Of a stretch of 64,000 nucleotides of DNA, positions 34,981 through 43,118 are shown in pieces (position 1 is the stretch's first letter; every line of letters begins with the position of its first letter). A program made the translations under genes and the position numbers. Origin of the DNA: Bradyrhizobium monzae (GTDB lineage: Bacteria > Pseudomonadota > Alphaproteobacteria > Rhizobiales > Xanthobacteraceae); contig NZ_JAIRDQ010000005.1 of assembly GCF_021458635.1 (NCBI RefSeq), positions 124,001 to 188,000 of the forward strand, given 5' to 3'. The notes beneath the pieces are model-generated. The model did no database searches, had not been told where the DNA came from, and was given only the letters and a program-made list of their open reading frames with translations.

Positions 34981-35229
34981 CTAGCGCTCGCCTTGCTCGG
35001 TGCCTTGCGTCATCGGCTTGTGCTGCGTCTGCGGCTGCGCACGCTCGCCGGTCTCCTTGCAGGGCAGCTGCTCCCAGGATCCGTCCGCGGCCTGCTGATA
35101 GGCGCTGCAGGACGATGAGGTCGCCTTGTCCTCGCCCTTCTGGGCATCGGAATTCTTCGCCAGCGCGGGCGCCGTCAGCATGGCGCTCGCCGCGAGCACG
35201 CCGGCGAAGACGAGATGAGTGATCCGCAT
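34981..35229 (-). CDS. Small exported protein
   Basis: An 82-residue protein with signal peptide MRITHLVFAGVLAASAMLTA ending near PALA. The mature part is Gln/Lys/Glu-rich and hydrophilic with two cysteines (SSSCSAYQQAADGSWEQLPC) that could form a disulfide. No family is recognised. The ATG at 35229, after GGAGAA, was chosen because it begins the signal peptide; ten more codons are open upstream. Confidence 0.7.
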   Translation of the reverse strand: MRITHLVFAGVLAASAMLTAPALAKNSDAQKGEDKATSSSCSAYQQAADGSWEQLPCKETGERAQPQTQHKPMTQGTEQGER

Positions 35230-35332
35230 GAGGTTCTCCGGTTTGAAGACGTCCCGCATGCTGGCCAGGAATGTGACGATTATGGGCCGCCGCGACGGTT
35301 CCGTCGCGGCGTGCTTAACGGTGGGAGAGGGC

Positions 35333-35725
35333 CTAGCCGCCCTTGCTGCGGATCAGGCCGGCGAGGTTGGTCTTCTGCTTCTCGCACCAATTGCTCATGC
35401 CGAGCCGGCGCTGGTCGAGATCGGTCGCTTGCGTCGCCACCGCGACCTCGGCCATGACGTCGTCAGATTGTTTCTCGCCCATCTTGCCGCCGGTATGCAT
35501 GAAGGCGATCGCCTTGCGCACCTGCTCGGTGGTGCCGTCAGGCAGCTGCATCTGCTGCGCCTTCTGCACCAGATCCTGGTAGACGACGTCTGTCCCCGGA
35601 CACTGGACCTTGGCGGCGAAGGCTTGCAGGACCAGGGTCACGTAGGTCGAGCGCGGATGGTCGTCAGCCGCTTGGGCTGGAGCTGCGATCAGCAACAATC
35701 CTGCCATCAGGAAACCGTACCGCAT
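35333..35725 (-). CDS. Periplasmic protein of unknown function (Rap1a/Tai-like size and layout)
   Basis: A 130-residue protein with signal peptide MRYGFLMAGLLLIAAPAQAA. The mature domain is helical with two Cys (KVQCPGTDVVY and MSNWCEKQK) likely joined by a disulfide. The short helical layout with a C-terminal Trp-Cys resembles Rap1a/Tai immunity-like or DUF-type proteins, but I cannot assign it. The ribosome site GGGGAGG (35733-35739) lies seven bases before the ATG and is paired with CCTCCCC just upstream, so translation may be modulated. Confidence 0.75.
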   Translation of the reverse strand: MRYGFLMAGLLLIAAPAQAADDHPRSTYVTLVLQAFAAKVQCPGTDVVYQDLVQKAQQMQLPDGTTEQVRKAIAFMHTGGKMGEKQSDDVMAEVAVATQATDLDQRRLGMSNWCEKQKTNLAGLIRSKGG

Positions 35726-35732
35726 CCTTTTA

Positions 35733-35754
35733 CCTCCCCAGATTTTCGGGGAGG
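35733..35754 (-). promoter_or_regulatory. Hairpin sequestering a Shine-Dalgarno sequence
   Basis: On the minus strand CCTCCCC-GAAAATCT-GGGGAGG is a 7-bp GC-rich stem. Its 3' arm is the ribosome site of the gene starting at 35725. The pairing would hide the site in the mRNA until opened by a ribosome, a protein or temperature. Confidence 0.6.
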
Positions 35755-35812
35755 CTAGCGGCTGGAGCGCCGCTCCGCAATGGGGGGCGCGGCCGTGAAG
35801 CTCGCCAACGAT

Positions 35813-36043
35813 CTATCGGCGCCAAGCCGGCACAGGATCGAGCGGCGTGCGATAGACTTCGTTGTGATCGCGATCGGTGACGCGCACCGCGCAACCCTTG
35901 CGCTGCAGCTCAGGCTTCACCTGCGACAGCTCGGTGGCGAGCTGAACGGCGCGATCGGAGGCGACCTCGATGTCTTCGAGAATGATCCCGCCCTGGTTCT
36001 TGTACTCTTCACCAACCACGAGATCGAAGGAATAGTATGGCAT
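35813..36043 (-). CDS. DUF6894 family protein
   Basis: A 76-residue protein. MPYYSFDLVVGEEYKNQGGI fits the DUF6894 start pattern (MPxYxFDL then an acidic, Gly-containing stretch), followed by EVASDRAVQLATELSQVKPE and a VTDRDHNEVYRTPLD end. This is a small rhizobial family of unknown role, often in several copies per genome. The ATG at 36043 was preferred to one 20 codons earlier because the family starts here. A perfect CtrA box lies 160 bp upstream. Confidence 0.8.
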   Translation of the reverse strand: MPYYSFDLVVGEEYKNQGGIILEDIEVASDRAVQLATELSQVKPELQRKGCAVRVTDRDHNEVYRTPLDPVPAWRR

Positions 36044-36202
36044 CCGAATTCCCCGGTGTGACGGTCCGAATTTCCAAAAGAAGCCTTCCACGGAAGTCTT
36101 CAAGGCATGAGGGATTGTACCACTGAGTCGATATCTATCCGATGAACGGAGCGCGCAATCTCTGTGCTTATGGCGCAGAAATGATGTGCAGCGTTCGAGT
36201 GC

Positions 36203-36219
36203 GTTAAGATTTTATTAAA
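36203..36219. promoter_or_regulatory. CtrA box in the DUF6894/small-RNA intergenic region
   Basis: On the minus strand TTAA-TAAAATC-TTAAC, an exact CtrA consensus. On the plus strand it reads TTAA-GATTTTA-TTAAA. It can serve the DUF6894 gene (minus) or a transcript to the right that ends at the 36285-36322 hairpin. Confidence 0.65.
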
Positions 36220-36234
36220 TATGTCGGCCTGATC

Positions 36235-36325
36235 ATAAGGCATGGAATTGCAGCAGAACCGGGCTCCGGGAACCGGCAGCTGCAAGAGAAGGCCGGCGGC
36301 ATAGATCCCGACGGCCTTTTCTCTT
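36235..36325 (+). ncRNA. Candidate small RNA with terminator
   Basis: There is no coding frame, but there is marked secondary structure. GCAGC...GCTGC encloses a CCGGG/CCGG stem (36250-36284), and AGAAGGCCG (36287-36295) pairs with CGGCCTTTTCT (36312-36322), ending in a T-rich run TTTTCTCTTTG. No plus-strand gene precedes it, so an intrinsic terminator here implies either a short transcript starting near 36230-36245, just after the CtrA box, or a bidirectional terminator of the convergent gene at 36411. Transcript limits are inferred. Confidence 0.45.
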
Positions 36326-36410
36326 TGCGTACCTTGGCGCATCACCGTAGTTGCACGGACTCACATCATCGCATCGAGTCGGACAGCCTGGGTTGTCGTT
36401 TGATGCAGCG

Positions 36411-37430
36411 CTAGTGCACCGGCATCGGTGGACGCACGACAGGTCCGTCATCATCGGCAACCGCTTGTGTCGTCGCGACCGGCGCTGCCACTGGCGGCGG
36501 GGCCGCGGCAGCCTGCGACGGCGGCGGTGGAGGTGCGAGCGGTGGCGGCGAATAAGCCGGCGTGTAGGTGTGCGACACGACCGGCCTAGGTCTGCGCGCC
36601 GGCGGCTGCATCGGCGCCGCAGCGCGCGGCGGTAGCGCGGACACGCGCGCGCGCGGGTCGACCGGCGGTTTCGCCTCGGCGATCGGCTTTGGCGCTGATG
36701 GCTTGGCCATCTCGCGGACCATCTGCTCCTGACCTGTTTTCAACTCCGCGATGTTGGCCTTGAGCTGCTCGATCTGCTGCGCCATCGCTGCGATGTCGCG
36801 TGTCATTGACGCCACCGTTTGCGTGGCATCGGCAGGTGTCGCGGAGGGCGCGGCAGCGGCGGTAGCGACTGGTGCAGGTGTTACCGCCGTTTGGTCGGTG
36901 GCCTGATCCTGTGCGACGGGCGGGGCGGCTTGCGTGGCTGCGACCGGCGCTGTCTGCGATGTCGAAGGCAGCAGCGATGTCAAGGCCGGTGTCCATTCGG
37001 CGAGCATCTGCTTGGCCGTGTCGCCATGCCTCTCCCAGCCGATGGTGGCGGCAGCGCTGCCGCCCGCAAACAGGAACGTGAGGAACGCGCCGCGCAACCA
37101 CTTGCCGGCGGCCGATCGCTTCGGCCGGCTGTGACCATCGCTGGCCGTCACGCGCACGGCGGTGTCGACCGAGGGTGTTGCCGCTTGCGGCGCCAGGACC
37201 GCAGTGACCTTTGGCTCAGGTTGGATTTTGGGCTCCGCGACGAACTTCAGATCCATCTTGGGCTCCGGTCGGGCCGTGAACTCGGGTGCCAGCGTTGGCG
37301 CCTCGCTGCTCACGCGCGAAGCCAGTACCACGTCCGGCGAAATCTGGACCGCGTCGTGCGGATCGTTGTCTCTCATCGTGTCCTTCACGATCTCATCGAC
37401 GATCTGCCGGCTGTTCAACGTCGCGAGCAT
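36411..37430 (-). CDS. Single-pass membrane protein with coiled coil and proline-rich tail
   Basis: A 339-residue protein. Residues 1-110 are cytoplasmic and Pro/Glu-rich. One membrane segment follows near residue 118-137 (WLRGAFLTFLFAGGSAAATI), then an Ala/Gln/Pro/Thr-rich stretch. A predicted coiled coil (MTRDIAAMAQQIEQLKANIA and on) leads to a proline-rich C-terminus (PPPLAPPPPPSQAAA). The family is unknown. The same architecture recurs at 54448-55494. The ATG at 37430 has AGGAG before it. A spanning or scaffold role in the envelope is plausible but unproven. Confidence 0.8.
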   Translation of the reverse strand: MLATLNSRQIVDEIVKDTMRDNDPHDAVQISPDVVLASRVSSEAPTLAPEFTARPEPKMDLKFVAEPKIQPEPKVTAVLAPQAATPSVDTAVRVTASDGHSRPKRSAAGKWLRGAFLTFLFAGGSAAATIGWERHGDTAKQMLAEWTPALTSLLPSTSQTAPVAATQAAPPVAQDQATDQTAVTPAPVATAAAAPSATPADATQTVASMTRDIAAMAQQIEQLKANIAELKTGQEQMVREMAKPSAPKPIAEAKPPVDPRARVSALPPRAAAPMQPPARRPRPVVSHTYTPAYSPPPLAPPPPPSQAAAAPPPVAAPVATTQAVADDDGPVVRPPMPVH

Positions 37431-37715
37431 CGCATCTCCTGTGAAGCGCTGGTCGTCCGCATTGGCGCGAGCCGATCGGTTGCGTGGGCCCATCCCATTC
37501 TGTTCGGCATAGGCCGATGTCGCACGAGTCCAGCCGGGTTTGACCAAAGCAAGGCGAGGCGATGGAGACATCGCGACCGTCTTCCGCCGTTTGTGGTGAT
37601 GGAACCCGGCGCGCCGAACACGGGCACGTGTTCCACGTTGCCTTGTTTTCAGCACGATTTGGGCAGCATTCTAGCGCTGCTGGGGGTGCTGCTATCCGCT
37701 ATCGGGGGGCCGGCG

Positions 37716-38369
37716 GTGCCAAGATCTCTACTCGCTTTGTTCGTCGTTGCCTTGCTGCCGCTCGGCGGCTGCATGCAGACGACGCTCTCGCCATCGACGG
37801 ATGCGAGCATGACGGCGCGCGACCGCCAGTTGCTGGCGCACACGCCTTACGCCCAGGCGAATGTGCCTGAGCAATATCTCCGTCACATCGTCGATTATCC
37901 GCGCAAGGAGCAGCCGGGCACGATCCTGGTCGATACCGATGCGCGCTACCTTTACTACGTGCTGCCCGACGGCAAGGCGATCCGCTACGGCGTCGCGGTG
38001 GGCGAGGAGGCGATGGCCTTCTCGGGCGTCGCGCGCGTAGGCCGTCTGGCGGAATGGCCGGACTGGGTGCCGACCGCCGAGATCCAGGCGCGGCTCGGGC
38101 CGTATCCGGCACGCGTTGCCGGGGGTCCCGCCAATCCGCTCGGCGCGCGGGGCATCTATCTCTATACCGGCAACAAGGACACGCTCTACCGCATCCACGG
38201 CACCAACCAGCCGGAATATATCGGGCAGGCGATCTCGTCGGGCTGCATCCGGATGCGCAACGAGGACGTGATCGATCTGTTCGACCGGGTGAAGCTCAAC
38301 GCGACCGTCGTGGTGCTGCCGCCAGGGCAGAACGCGCAGATGCAGGCAGGGCCGAACTGGCGCGGGTGA
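37716..38369 (+). CDS. L,D-transpeptidase lipoprotein (YkuD family)
   Basis: A 217-residue protein with a signal peptide ending in the lipobox LGGC (Cys-19), so it should be anchored in a membrane of the periplasm. The YkuD domain covers about residues 68-205. PGTILVDTDARYLYYVLPDG opens it, and IHGTNQPEYIGQAISSGCIR carries the catalytic His and Cys (HGTN...SSGCIRM). It forms 3-3 cross-links in peptidoglycan or attaches proteins to it. The GTG at 37716 gives the signal peptide directly; the open frame upstream is antisense to the coiled-coil gene. Confidence 0.9.
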   Translation: MPRSLLALFVVALLPLGGCMQTTLSPSTDASMTARDRQLLAHTPYAQANVPEQYLRHIVDYPRKEQPGTILVDTDARYLYYVLPDGKAIRYGVAVGEEAMAFSGVARVGRLAEWPDWVPTAEIQARLGPYPARVAGGPANPLGARGIYLYTGNKDTLYRIHGTNQPEYIGQAISSGCIRMRNEDVIDLFDRVKLNATVVVLPPGQNAQMQAGPNWRG

Positions 38370-38526
38370 GGCAGCTGACCTGATCTGTCACGTCAGCCGC
38401 ATCACCGAAGCTTGAATGACAGGACTGCGTAGAGCGACGACCAGGCCGTTGCAAAGGTGAACTGCTTCACAGGCGTCTCGCGCCGGCTGCGCTATGTCTC
38501 AATGGCTCGTTGCCATTGGAGGCATC

Positions 38527-38748
38527 ATGCAAAATTTCATTGATCGATTAAATGAGGACGACCATCGCGTCGTGCGCAAGTGGCGTTGGGCCACGCTCGG
38601 TTTCTACGGATCGATTTTGGCCGGTGTGGTGCTGTACACGGTGCTGCACTGGAATCCGGAGGTGAATTACGCCTCGGTCGATTCTGCAGCCCATGCGAAG
38701 CTCGCGGGCACGTCAGGCAGTGACGGACGCGCGCCGTTTGCGCCTTAA
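38527..38748 (+). CDS. Small single-pass membrane protein
   Basis: A 73-residue protein starting MQNFIDRLNEDDHRVVRKWR, with GGAGG before the ATG. One membrane helix (ATLGFYGSILAGVVLYTVLH) is followed by a short hydrophilic C-terminus. No family is known to me. It lies convergent with the next gene, overlapping it by four bases at the stops. Confidence 0.7.
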   Translation: MQNFIDRLNEDDHRVVRKWRWATLGFYGSILAGVVLYTVLHWNPEVNYASVDSAAHAKLAGTSGSDGRAPFAP

Positions 38749-39182
38749 TCCCCGGGCCGAGCGACGCGCCATTGCAACGTCGTGGCCGTGCCATTGGCTT
38801 CGCCTGGCGTTTTGTCGGCTACGGACGTGTAGAGCGGGCGGTAGCGGAAGGCCCACATCTTGCTGCCGTCGTTGCGGGTAATCGGCGTGAAATCGCCGGC
38901 CGCCTGGGCATTCGCGGGGGCAGCCAGTGGAATCCAGGCCTCCGCGCATTTGCCATCACAGCTCGACGTCTTGCCGCTGGTGTCACGCTCATAGAAGTAG
39001 AGCGTCATGCCCTTGAGATCGACGAGCGTGGGGCCCTGCTTGGTCAGAACGAAGCGTGCGGGCGCTGGCACCGCCTCGACCTTCGGCGCAGCAGGGGCCT
39101 CGCCGCCGCCGCCATGCCCATTCGCGAGCGTATGACCGGTGGACAGCGCGATGGTTGCGGTAGCAATGGCGACCCTGAACAT
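38745..39182 (-). CDS. Secreted repeat protein with Y-X4-D motif (COG4315-like)
   Basis: A 145-residue exported protein with a signal peptide MFRVAIATATIALSTGHTLA. The mature domain has two family repeats: LVDLKGMTLYFYERDTSGKT with CDGKCAEAW, then GSKMWAFRYRPLYTSVADKT. These match the family of periplasmic/lipoprotein repeats with a Tyr-x4-Asp motif and a Cys pair. The function is unknown; members are often stress-related. The ATG at 39182 follows GGAG; a TTG four codons earlier was rejected. A perfect CtrA box lies just upstream. Confidence 0.85.
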   Translation of the reverse strand: MFRVAIATATIALSTGHTLANGHGGGGEAPAAPKVEAVPAPARFVLTKQGPTLVDLKGMTLYFYERDTSGKTSSCDGKCAEAWIPLAAPANAQAAGDFTPITRNDGSKMWAFRYRPLYTSVADKTPGEANGTATTLQWRVARPGD

Positions 39183-39203
39183 CCGAAACTCCAAACCGGC
39201 AAA

Positions 39204-39220
39204 GTTAATCGCGCGTTAAG
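39204..39220 (-). promoter_or_regulatory. CtrA box upstream of the Y-X4-D protein gene
   Basis: On the minus strand TTAA-CGCGCGA-TTAAC, an exact consensus match. It ends only about 22 bp before the ATG at 39182, closer than usual for an activating site, so repression or a downstream start is possible. Confidence 0.55.
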
Positions 39221-39367
39221 CGCGGAATTGACGCCAACCGTAACCGCCCAAGGTTAGTTCCAGGTTTCGCGGGTCTGCGACAAATACGTACAAAACTACG
39301 GGGGATTGGCTTTTTGTCTGTCGCATTTTCTTGACGAGAACCAGTGCCCACTTCGCTCGAAAACGCT

Positions 39368-39826
39368 TCAGGCCTCGCGCAAGGGAGCGCGGCTGAGTTC
39401 GTTGCCCGCGGCGATGGCCTTGCGCAAGAGCCGCATCAAATCCTCGCCTTCCTTCGCGCTGAGGCCGCGCAGCATGATCTGCTGGGCAGCCTCGACCGCG
39501 GGCGTGATCTTGCGCAGCGTGCGGCGGCCCTCGTCGGTGATCTCGAGCTCGCGGGCGCGGCGGTCGCGGCTTGAGGCGCGGCGCTCAATGAGGCCCTTTT
39601 GCACGAGGCGATCGATCACGCCGGTGATGGTGGTCCGGTCATAGGCGATCAGTCCCGCGAGCGTGACCTGGTCGAGCCCCGGATTGGCCTTGATGGTCGC
39701 AAGCGCTGCGTACTGCACCGGGGTGAGGTCGAAGCCGGCGTCGCCGACCTCGGCCAGAAACACGGCGACCGCGATCTGCTGGAACCGGCGCGCCAGATGG
39801 CCGGGCATGTCGTTGTTGTCTTTCAC
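39368..39826 (-). CDS. MarR-family regulator (MobR-like)
   Basis: A 152-residue winged-helix repressor. FDLTPVQYAALATIKANPGL, TLAGLIAYDRTTITGVIDRL and the wing SSRDRRARELEITDEGRRTL are the MarR core. The GTG at 39826 with GGAGAATT before it is the chosen start; an ATG six codons later is possible. It is divergent from a MobA-like monooxygenase with a large palindrome between them. In Comamonas testosteroni the MarR protein MobR represses mobA and is released by 3-hydroxybenzoate; this pair has the same layout. Confidence 0.9.
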   Translation of the reverse strand: MKDNNDMPGHLARRFQQIAVAVFLAEVGDAGFDLTPVQYAALATIKANPGLDQVTLAGLIAYDRTTITGVIDRLVQKGLIERRASSRDRRARELEITDEGRRTLRKITPAVEAAQQIMLRGLSAKEGEDLMRLLRKAIAAGNELSRAPLREA

Positions 39827-39868
39827 CGAATTCTCCGTGAGGGCAGGGACGGTGGACGATCGTTGACA

Positions 39869-39891
39869 AGTATACTGATAGTCAGCATACT
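39869..39891. promoter_or_regulatory. MarR operator between the regulator and monooxygenase genes
   Basis: Inverted repeat AGTATACTGA - TAG - TCAGCATACT: arms match at 9 of 10 positions around a 3-bp centre. It lies 38 bp before the monooxygenase ATG and 43 bp before the regulator start, well placed to block both promoters. Confidence 0.8.
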
Positions 39892-39929
39892 GAGCAATAT
39901 CCAACGAGACGTCAACGGGAGAGGTGCTC

Positions 39930-41861
39930 ATGCAATTCCATCTCAATGGATTCCAGCCTGGCGATCCCGAGATTGCCGATCCAGCCGAACGCATTCAGGC
40001 TTCGGGTGCCCTAGGCAACGTTCCCGACGAAGTCGATGTCCTCATCGTCGGTTGTGGCCCTGCGGGCCTGACGCTCGCGGCCCAGCTCGCGCAATTCCCG
40101 GACATCAAGACCTGCATCGTCGAGCAGAAGCCGGGCCGGCTCGCAGTCGGCCAGGCCGACGGCATCGCCTGCCGCACCATGGAGATGTTCCACGCCTACG
40201 GGTTCAGTGAGCGCGTGCTGAAGGAGGCTTATTGGGTCAACGAGACGACGTTCTGGAAGCCGGACGAGAACGTGCGGGAGAATATCGTCCGCAGCGGCCG
40301 TGTGCAGGATGTCGAAGATGGGCTGTCGGAATTCCCGCACGTCATCCTCAACCAGGCGCGGATCCATGACGGCTTTCTCGACGTGATGCGCAAATCACAG
40401 GCGAAGCTCGAACCGCATTACAGCCGGCGCCTGCTCGACCTCGCGATCGATCCGGCCGCAGGTCGCGATGACCACGCCGTGACTGTACGCCTCGAACGCG
40501 TCGATGCTGCGAACGAGGGTACGGTCGAGACCATCAGGGCACGCTACGTCGTCGGTTGCGATGGCGCGCGCAGCACGGTGCGCAAATCAATCGGCCGCGA
40601 GCTGCATGGCGATTCCGCCAACCACGCCTGGGGCGTGATGGACGTGCTGGCGGTGACCGATTTCCCTGACATCCGCTTCAAGGCCCTGATCCAGTCGGCA
40701 AAGGACGGCAGTCTTCTCATCATTCCGCGCGAAGGCGGCTACATGGTCCGCCTCTACGTCGAGCTGGCAAAACTCGACGTTGGCGAGCGCGTGGCCAACC
40801 GCAACATCACCGCTGATGACGTGATTGCGAAAGCACAGCGGATCCTGAAGCCGCATACGCTCGAGGTGAAGGAGATCGCCTGGTGGTCGGTCTACGAGAT
40901 CGGCCAGCGCCTGACCGACAAGTTCGACGACGTGCCGGAGGCCGAGACCGAGACGCGCCTGCCACGGATCTTCATTGCCGGCGATGCCTGCCATACCCAT
41001 AGCCCGAAGGCCGGGCAGGGCATGAATGTCTCGATGCAGGACGCCTTCAACCTCGGCTGGAAGCTCGCCGCCGTTCTGCGGAAACAAAGTGCACCGAGCC
41101 TGCTGCATTCCTATTCCGCCGAACGGCAGGCGGTCGCCAAGGAGCTGATCGATTTCGATCGTGAATGGGCCGGGATTCTCGCTTCCGCGGCCAAGGCCGG
41201 CGGTGCCGATGCCGCCAAGACGCAGGACTATTTTGTCAGGCACGGCCGCTACACCGCGGGCACGGCGACGCACTACACGCCGTCGATCCTCACCGGCGCA
41301 ACCTCGCATCAGCATCTCGCGCAAGGCCTCGTCATCGGTAGGCGCTTCCATTCCGCGCCTGTCATACGGCTCGGGGATGCGAAACCTGTTCATCTCGGCC
41401 ACGCGGCGCAGGCTGATGGCCGTTTTCGCCTCTATGCGTTCTCCGGCGCCGAAGATCCGGCCGCTGCCGGTTCCGCCATTCGTGCGCTGTGCAATTTCCT
41501 CGCCGAAGCCGGAGAATCGCCGCTCAGGCGATACACGCCAGCCGGCGCCGACATCGATTCCGTGCTCGATCTGCGTGCGGTGTTTCAGCAGGACCATCGC
41601 GCGCTCGCGATCGAGGCGATGCCAACGCTGCTGCTGCCGCGCAAAGGGCGCTATGGCTTGCTCGACTACGAAAAGATGTTTTGTCCGGACCTCAAAGGCG
41701 GGTACGACGTTTTCACGACGCGCGGCATCGATCGGAAGGTCGGCTGCATGGTCGTGGTGCGCCCCGATCAATACGTTGCACAGGTGCTGCCGCTCAATGA
41801 TTTCACGGCGCTCGCCGCGTATTTCGACGCCTTCATGTTGCAGGTGAGGCGAAACGCGTAG
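39930..41861 (+). CDS. FAD-dependent phenolic monooxygenase (3-hydroxybenzoate 4-monooxygenase-like)
   Basis: A 643-residue single-component flavin hydroxylase. The FAD Rossmann motif is VLIVGCGPAGLTLAAQLA, the DG motif CDGARSTVRKSIGR and the GD motif IFIAGDACHTHSPKAGQGMN. The C-terminal thioredoxin-like domain, the start MQFHLNGFQPGDP and the length of about 640 fit the MobA/phenol hydroxylase group that adds a hydroxyl ortho to the phenol OH using NADPH and oxygen. It would feed protocatechuate-type ring cleavage elsewhere. The ATG at 39930 after GGAGAGG was preferred to a GTG two codons earlier. Confidence 0.88.
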   Translation: MQFHLNGFQPGDPEIADPAERIQASGALGNVPDEVDVLIVGCGPAGLTLAAQLAQFPDIKTCIVEQKPGRLAVGQADGIACRTMEMFHAYGFSERVLKEAYWVNETTFWKPDENVRENIVRSGRVQDVEDGLSEFPHVILNQARIHDGFLDVMRKSQAKLEPHYSRRLLDLAIDPAAGRDDHAVTVRLERVDAANEGTVETIRARYVVGCDGARSTVRKSIGRELHGDSANHAWGVMDVLAVTDFPDIRFKALIQSAKDGSLLIIPREGGYMVRLYVELAKLDVGERVANRNITADDVIAKAQRILKPHTLEVKEIAWWSVYEIGQRLTDKFDDVPEAETETRLPRIFIAGDACHTHSPKAGQGMNVSMQDAFNLGWKLAAVLRKQSAPSLLHSYSAERQAVAKELIDFDREWAGILASAAKAGGADAAKTQDYFVRHGRYTAGTATHYTPSILTGATSHQHLAQGLVIGRRFHSAPVIRLGDAKPVHLGHAAQADGRFRLYAFSGAEDPAAAGSAIRALCNFLAEAGESPLRRYTPAGADIDSVLDLRAVFQQDHRALAIEAMPTLLLPRKGRYGLLDYEKMFCPDLKGGYDVFTTRGIDRKVGCMVVVRPDQYVAQVLPLNDFTALAAYFDAFMLQVRRNA

Positions 41862-41992
41862 CGCCGATGAACGGCGGATGAATATTGAACTGCGTACGCG
41901 GCGCGCCTCTCAATCTTTTGGCTGATGCGACATTTGCGCGCGGAACGCTTCATTCCATTCGCGCGTTCCGCCTCTCAGAGGAGGACTACGCC

Positions 41993-42949
41993 ATGAGATT
42001 GAGAACCGCTTTAGTTGCCGCATTGCTGCTCGCGCCGACGGCTGCATTGGCCGCGCCGGGCATCGTCACCGTCTCGACCGGTCTGCGTGCCGGGCCGGGG
42101 GCGGGCTTTCCCCTTGTCGACCGCGTCCCCGAGGGCGCCCGCGTCAACATCCATGGTTGCCTGCGCGGCAATGCCTGGTGCGACGTGAGCTTCTCCGACG
42201 ACCGTGGCTGGGTGTCGTCGCAATATCTCGAATATCTCTACCGCAATCACTACGTCTATCTGCCCGACTATGCCGACGAGGTCGACGTGCCCGTCGTCCC
42301 GTTCGTGTTGAGCTCGTACTGGTCGAGCTACTACGAGGGGCGCCCCTGGTATCGCCGCCACGCCTACTGGAACAACTACTGGACCTCGCATGAGCGCATC
42401 GCGACGCGAATGACGATCGATCCGCGCGCCGCTCGCATCGGACGTGCAGCGACGCGTGACGCTGCGGTCGCGCTGGGTCGCGACGCGCATGCCAAGGAGA
42501 CCGTCAAGGGCAATGTCGCAGTCTCCGGCCGTGACGCCGCGACGGCGCGGCATGATGCGACCATCGCAAAGCGCGACGCTGCGGTTGGTGTCGATCGGAA
42601 TCGTGCCGAACGGAGCCAGCGTTTCGTCAACGAGCGGACCGCGGTGCACGGCCGCAATGCCCGTGATGCGCAGGCGCGGATGATGCACGAACAGGCGGCA
42701 AGCCGCGCCGCCGTGCGCGCGCAGCCGATGGCGCGCGCACATGAAGCGCCGCGCATGTCGGCTGCGCCGGCAGCCCGGCCCGCGATGCCGCATATGGCTC
42801 AGCCGAACGTCAGCCATGGTGCGCCGATGAATGCTCATGCGCAGATGCCGGCACCGCGTGCGGCTGCACCTGCGATGCCGCATCCCGGCGGAGGCGGAGG
42901 CGCTCCGCACGTCAATGCGGCTCCCCACGGCGGCCCGCAGAAGCACTAG
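41993..42949 (+). CDS. SH3-domain exported protein
   Basis: A 318-residue protein with signal peptide MRLRTALVAALLLAPTAALA. A bacterial SH3 domain follows at residues 22-80: IVTVSTGLRAGPGAGFPLVD and RVNIHGCLRGNAWCDVSFSD, ending GWVSSQYL. Next is a Tyr/Trp-rich linker, then a long low-complexity Arg/Ala/His/Met-rich tail (MAQPNVSHGAPMNAHAQMPA). SH3 domains of this kind bind peptidoglycan or peptides in the periplasm. AGAGGAGG precedes the ATG. A terminator follows at 42962. Confidence 0.85.
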   Translation: MRLRTALVAALLLAPTAALAAPGIVTVSTGLRAGPGAGFPLVDRVPEGARVNIHGCLRGNAWCDVSFSDDRGWVSSQYLEYLYRNHYVYLPDYADEVDVPVVPFVLSSYWSSYYEGRPWYRRHAYWNNYWTSHERIATRMTIDPRAARIGRAATRDAAVALGRDAHAKETVKGNVAVSGRDAATARHDATIAKRDAAVGVDRNRAERSQRFVNERTAVHGRNARDAQARMMHEQAASRAAVRAQPMARAHEAPRMSAAPAARPAMPHMAQPNVSHGAPMNAHAQMPAPRAAAPAMPHPGGGGGAPHVNAAPHGGPQKH

Positions 42950-42961
42950 CATTGCTCAACG

Positions 42962-42986
42962 AAAGCCCGGCCTGCGCGCCGGGCTT
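42962..42986 (+). terminator. Rho-independent terminator
   Basis: AAAGCCCGGC-CTGCG-CGCCGGGCTTTT: a 9-10-bp GC-rich stem with a T run, 12 bp after the SH3 gene stop. Confidence 0.85.
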
Positions 42987-43118
42987 TTGCTTGGGTTGCC
43001 ACGGTTCCGTGCACGTACAATTTAAGAAGGTTCTTCGCGGCCAGATTTCATCGATCGTAATATGTGTACTCAAAGCTGTAAGCATCCACTCGGGGCAGCG
43101 GGGCACGGGAGGATGAAG

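Noticed and set aside
42011..42952. Minus-strand 313-codon frame over the SH3 protein gene
   Set aside because: Arg/His-rich antisense frame. The plus strand has a signal peptide, an SH3 domain and a strong ribosome site.
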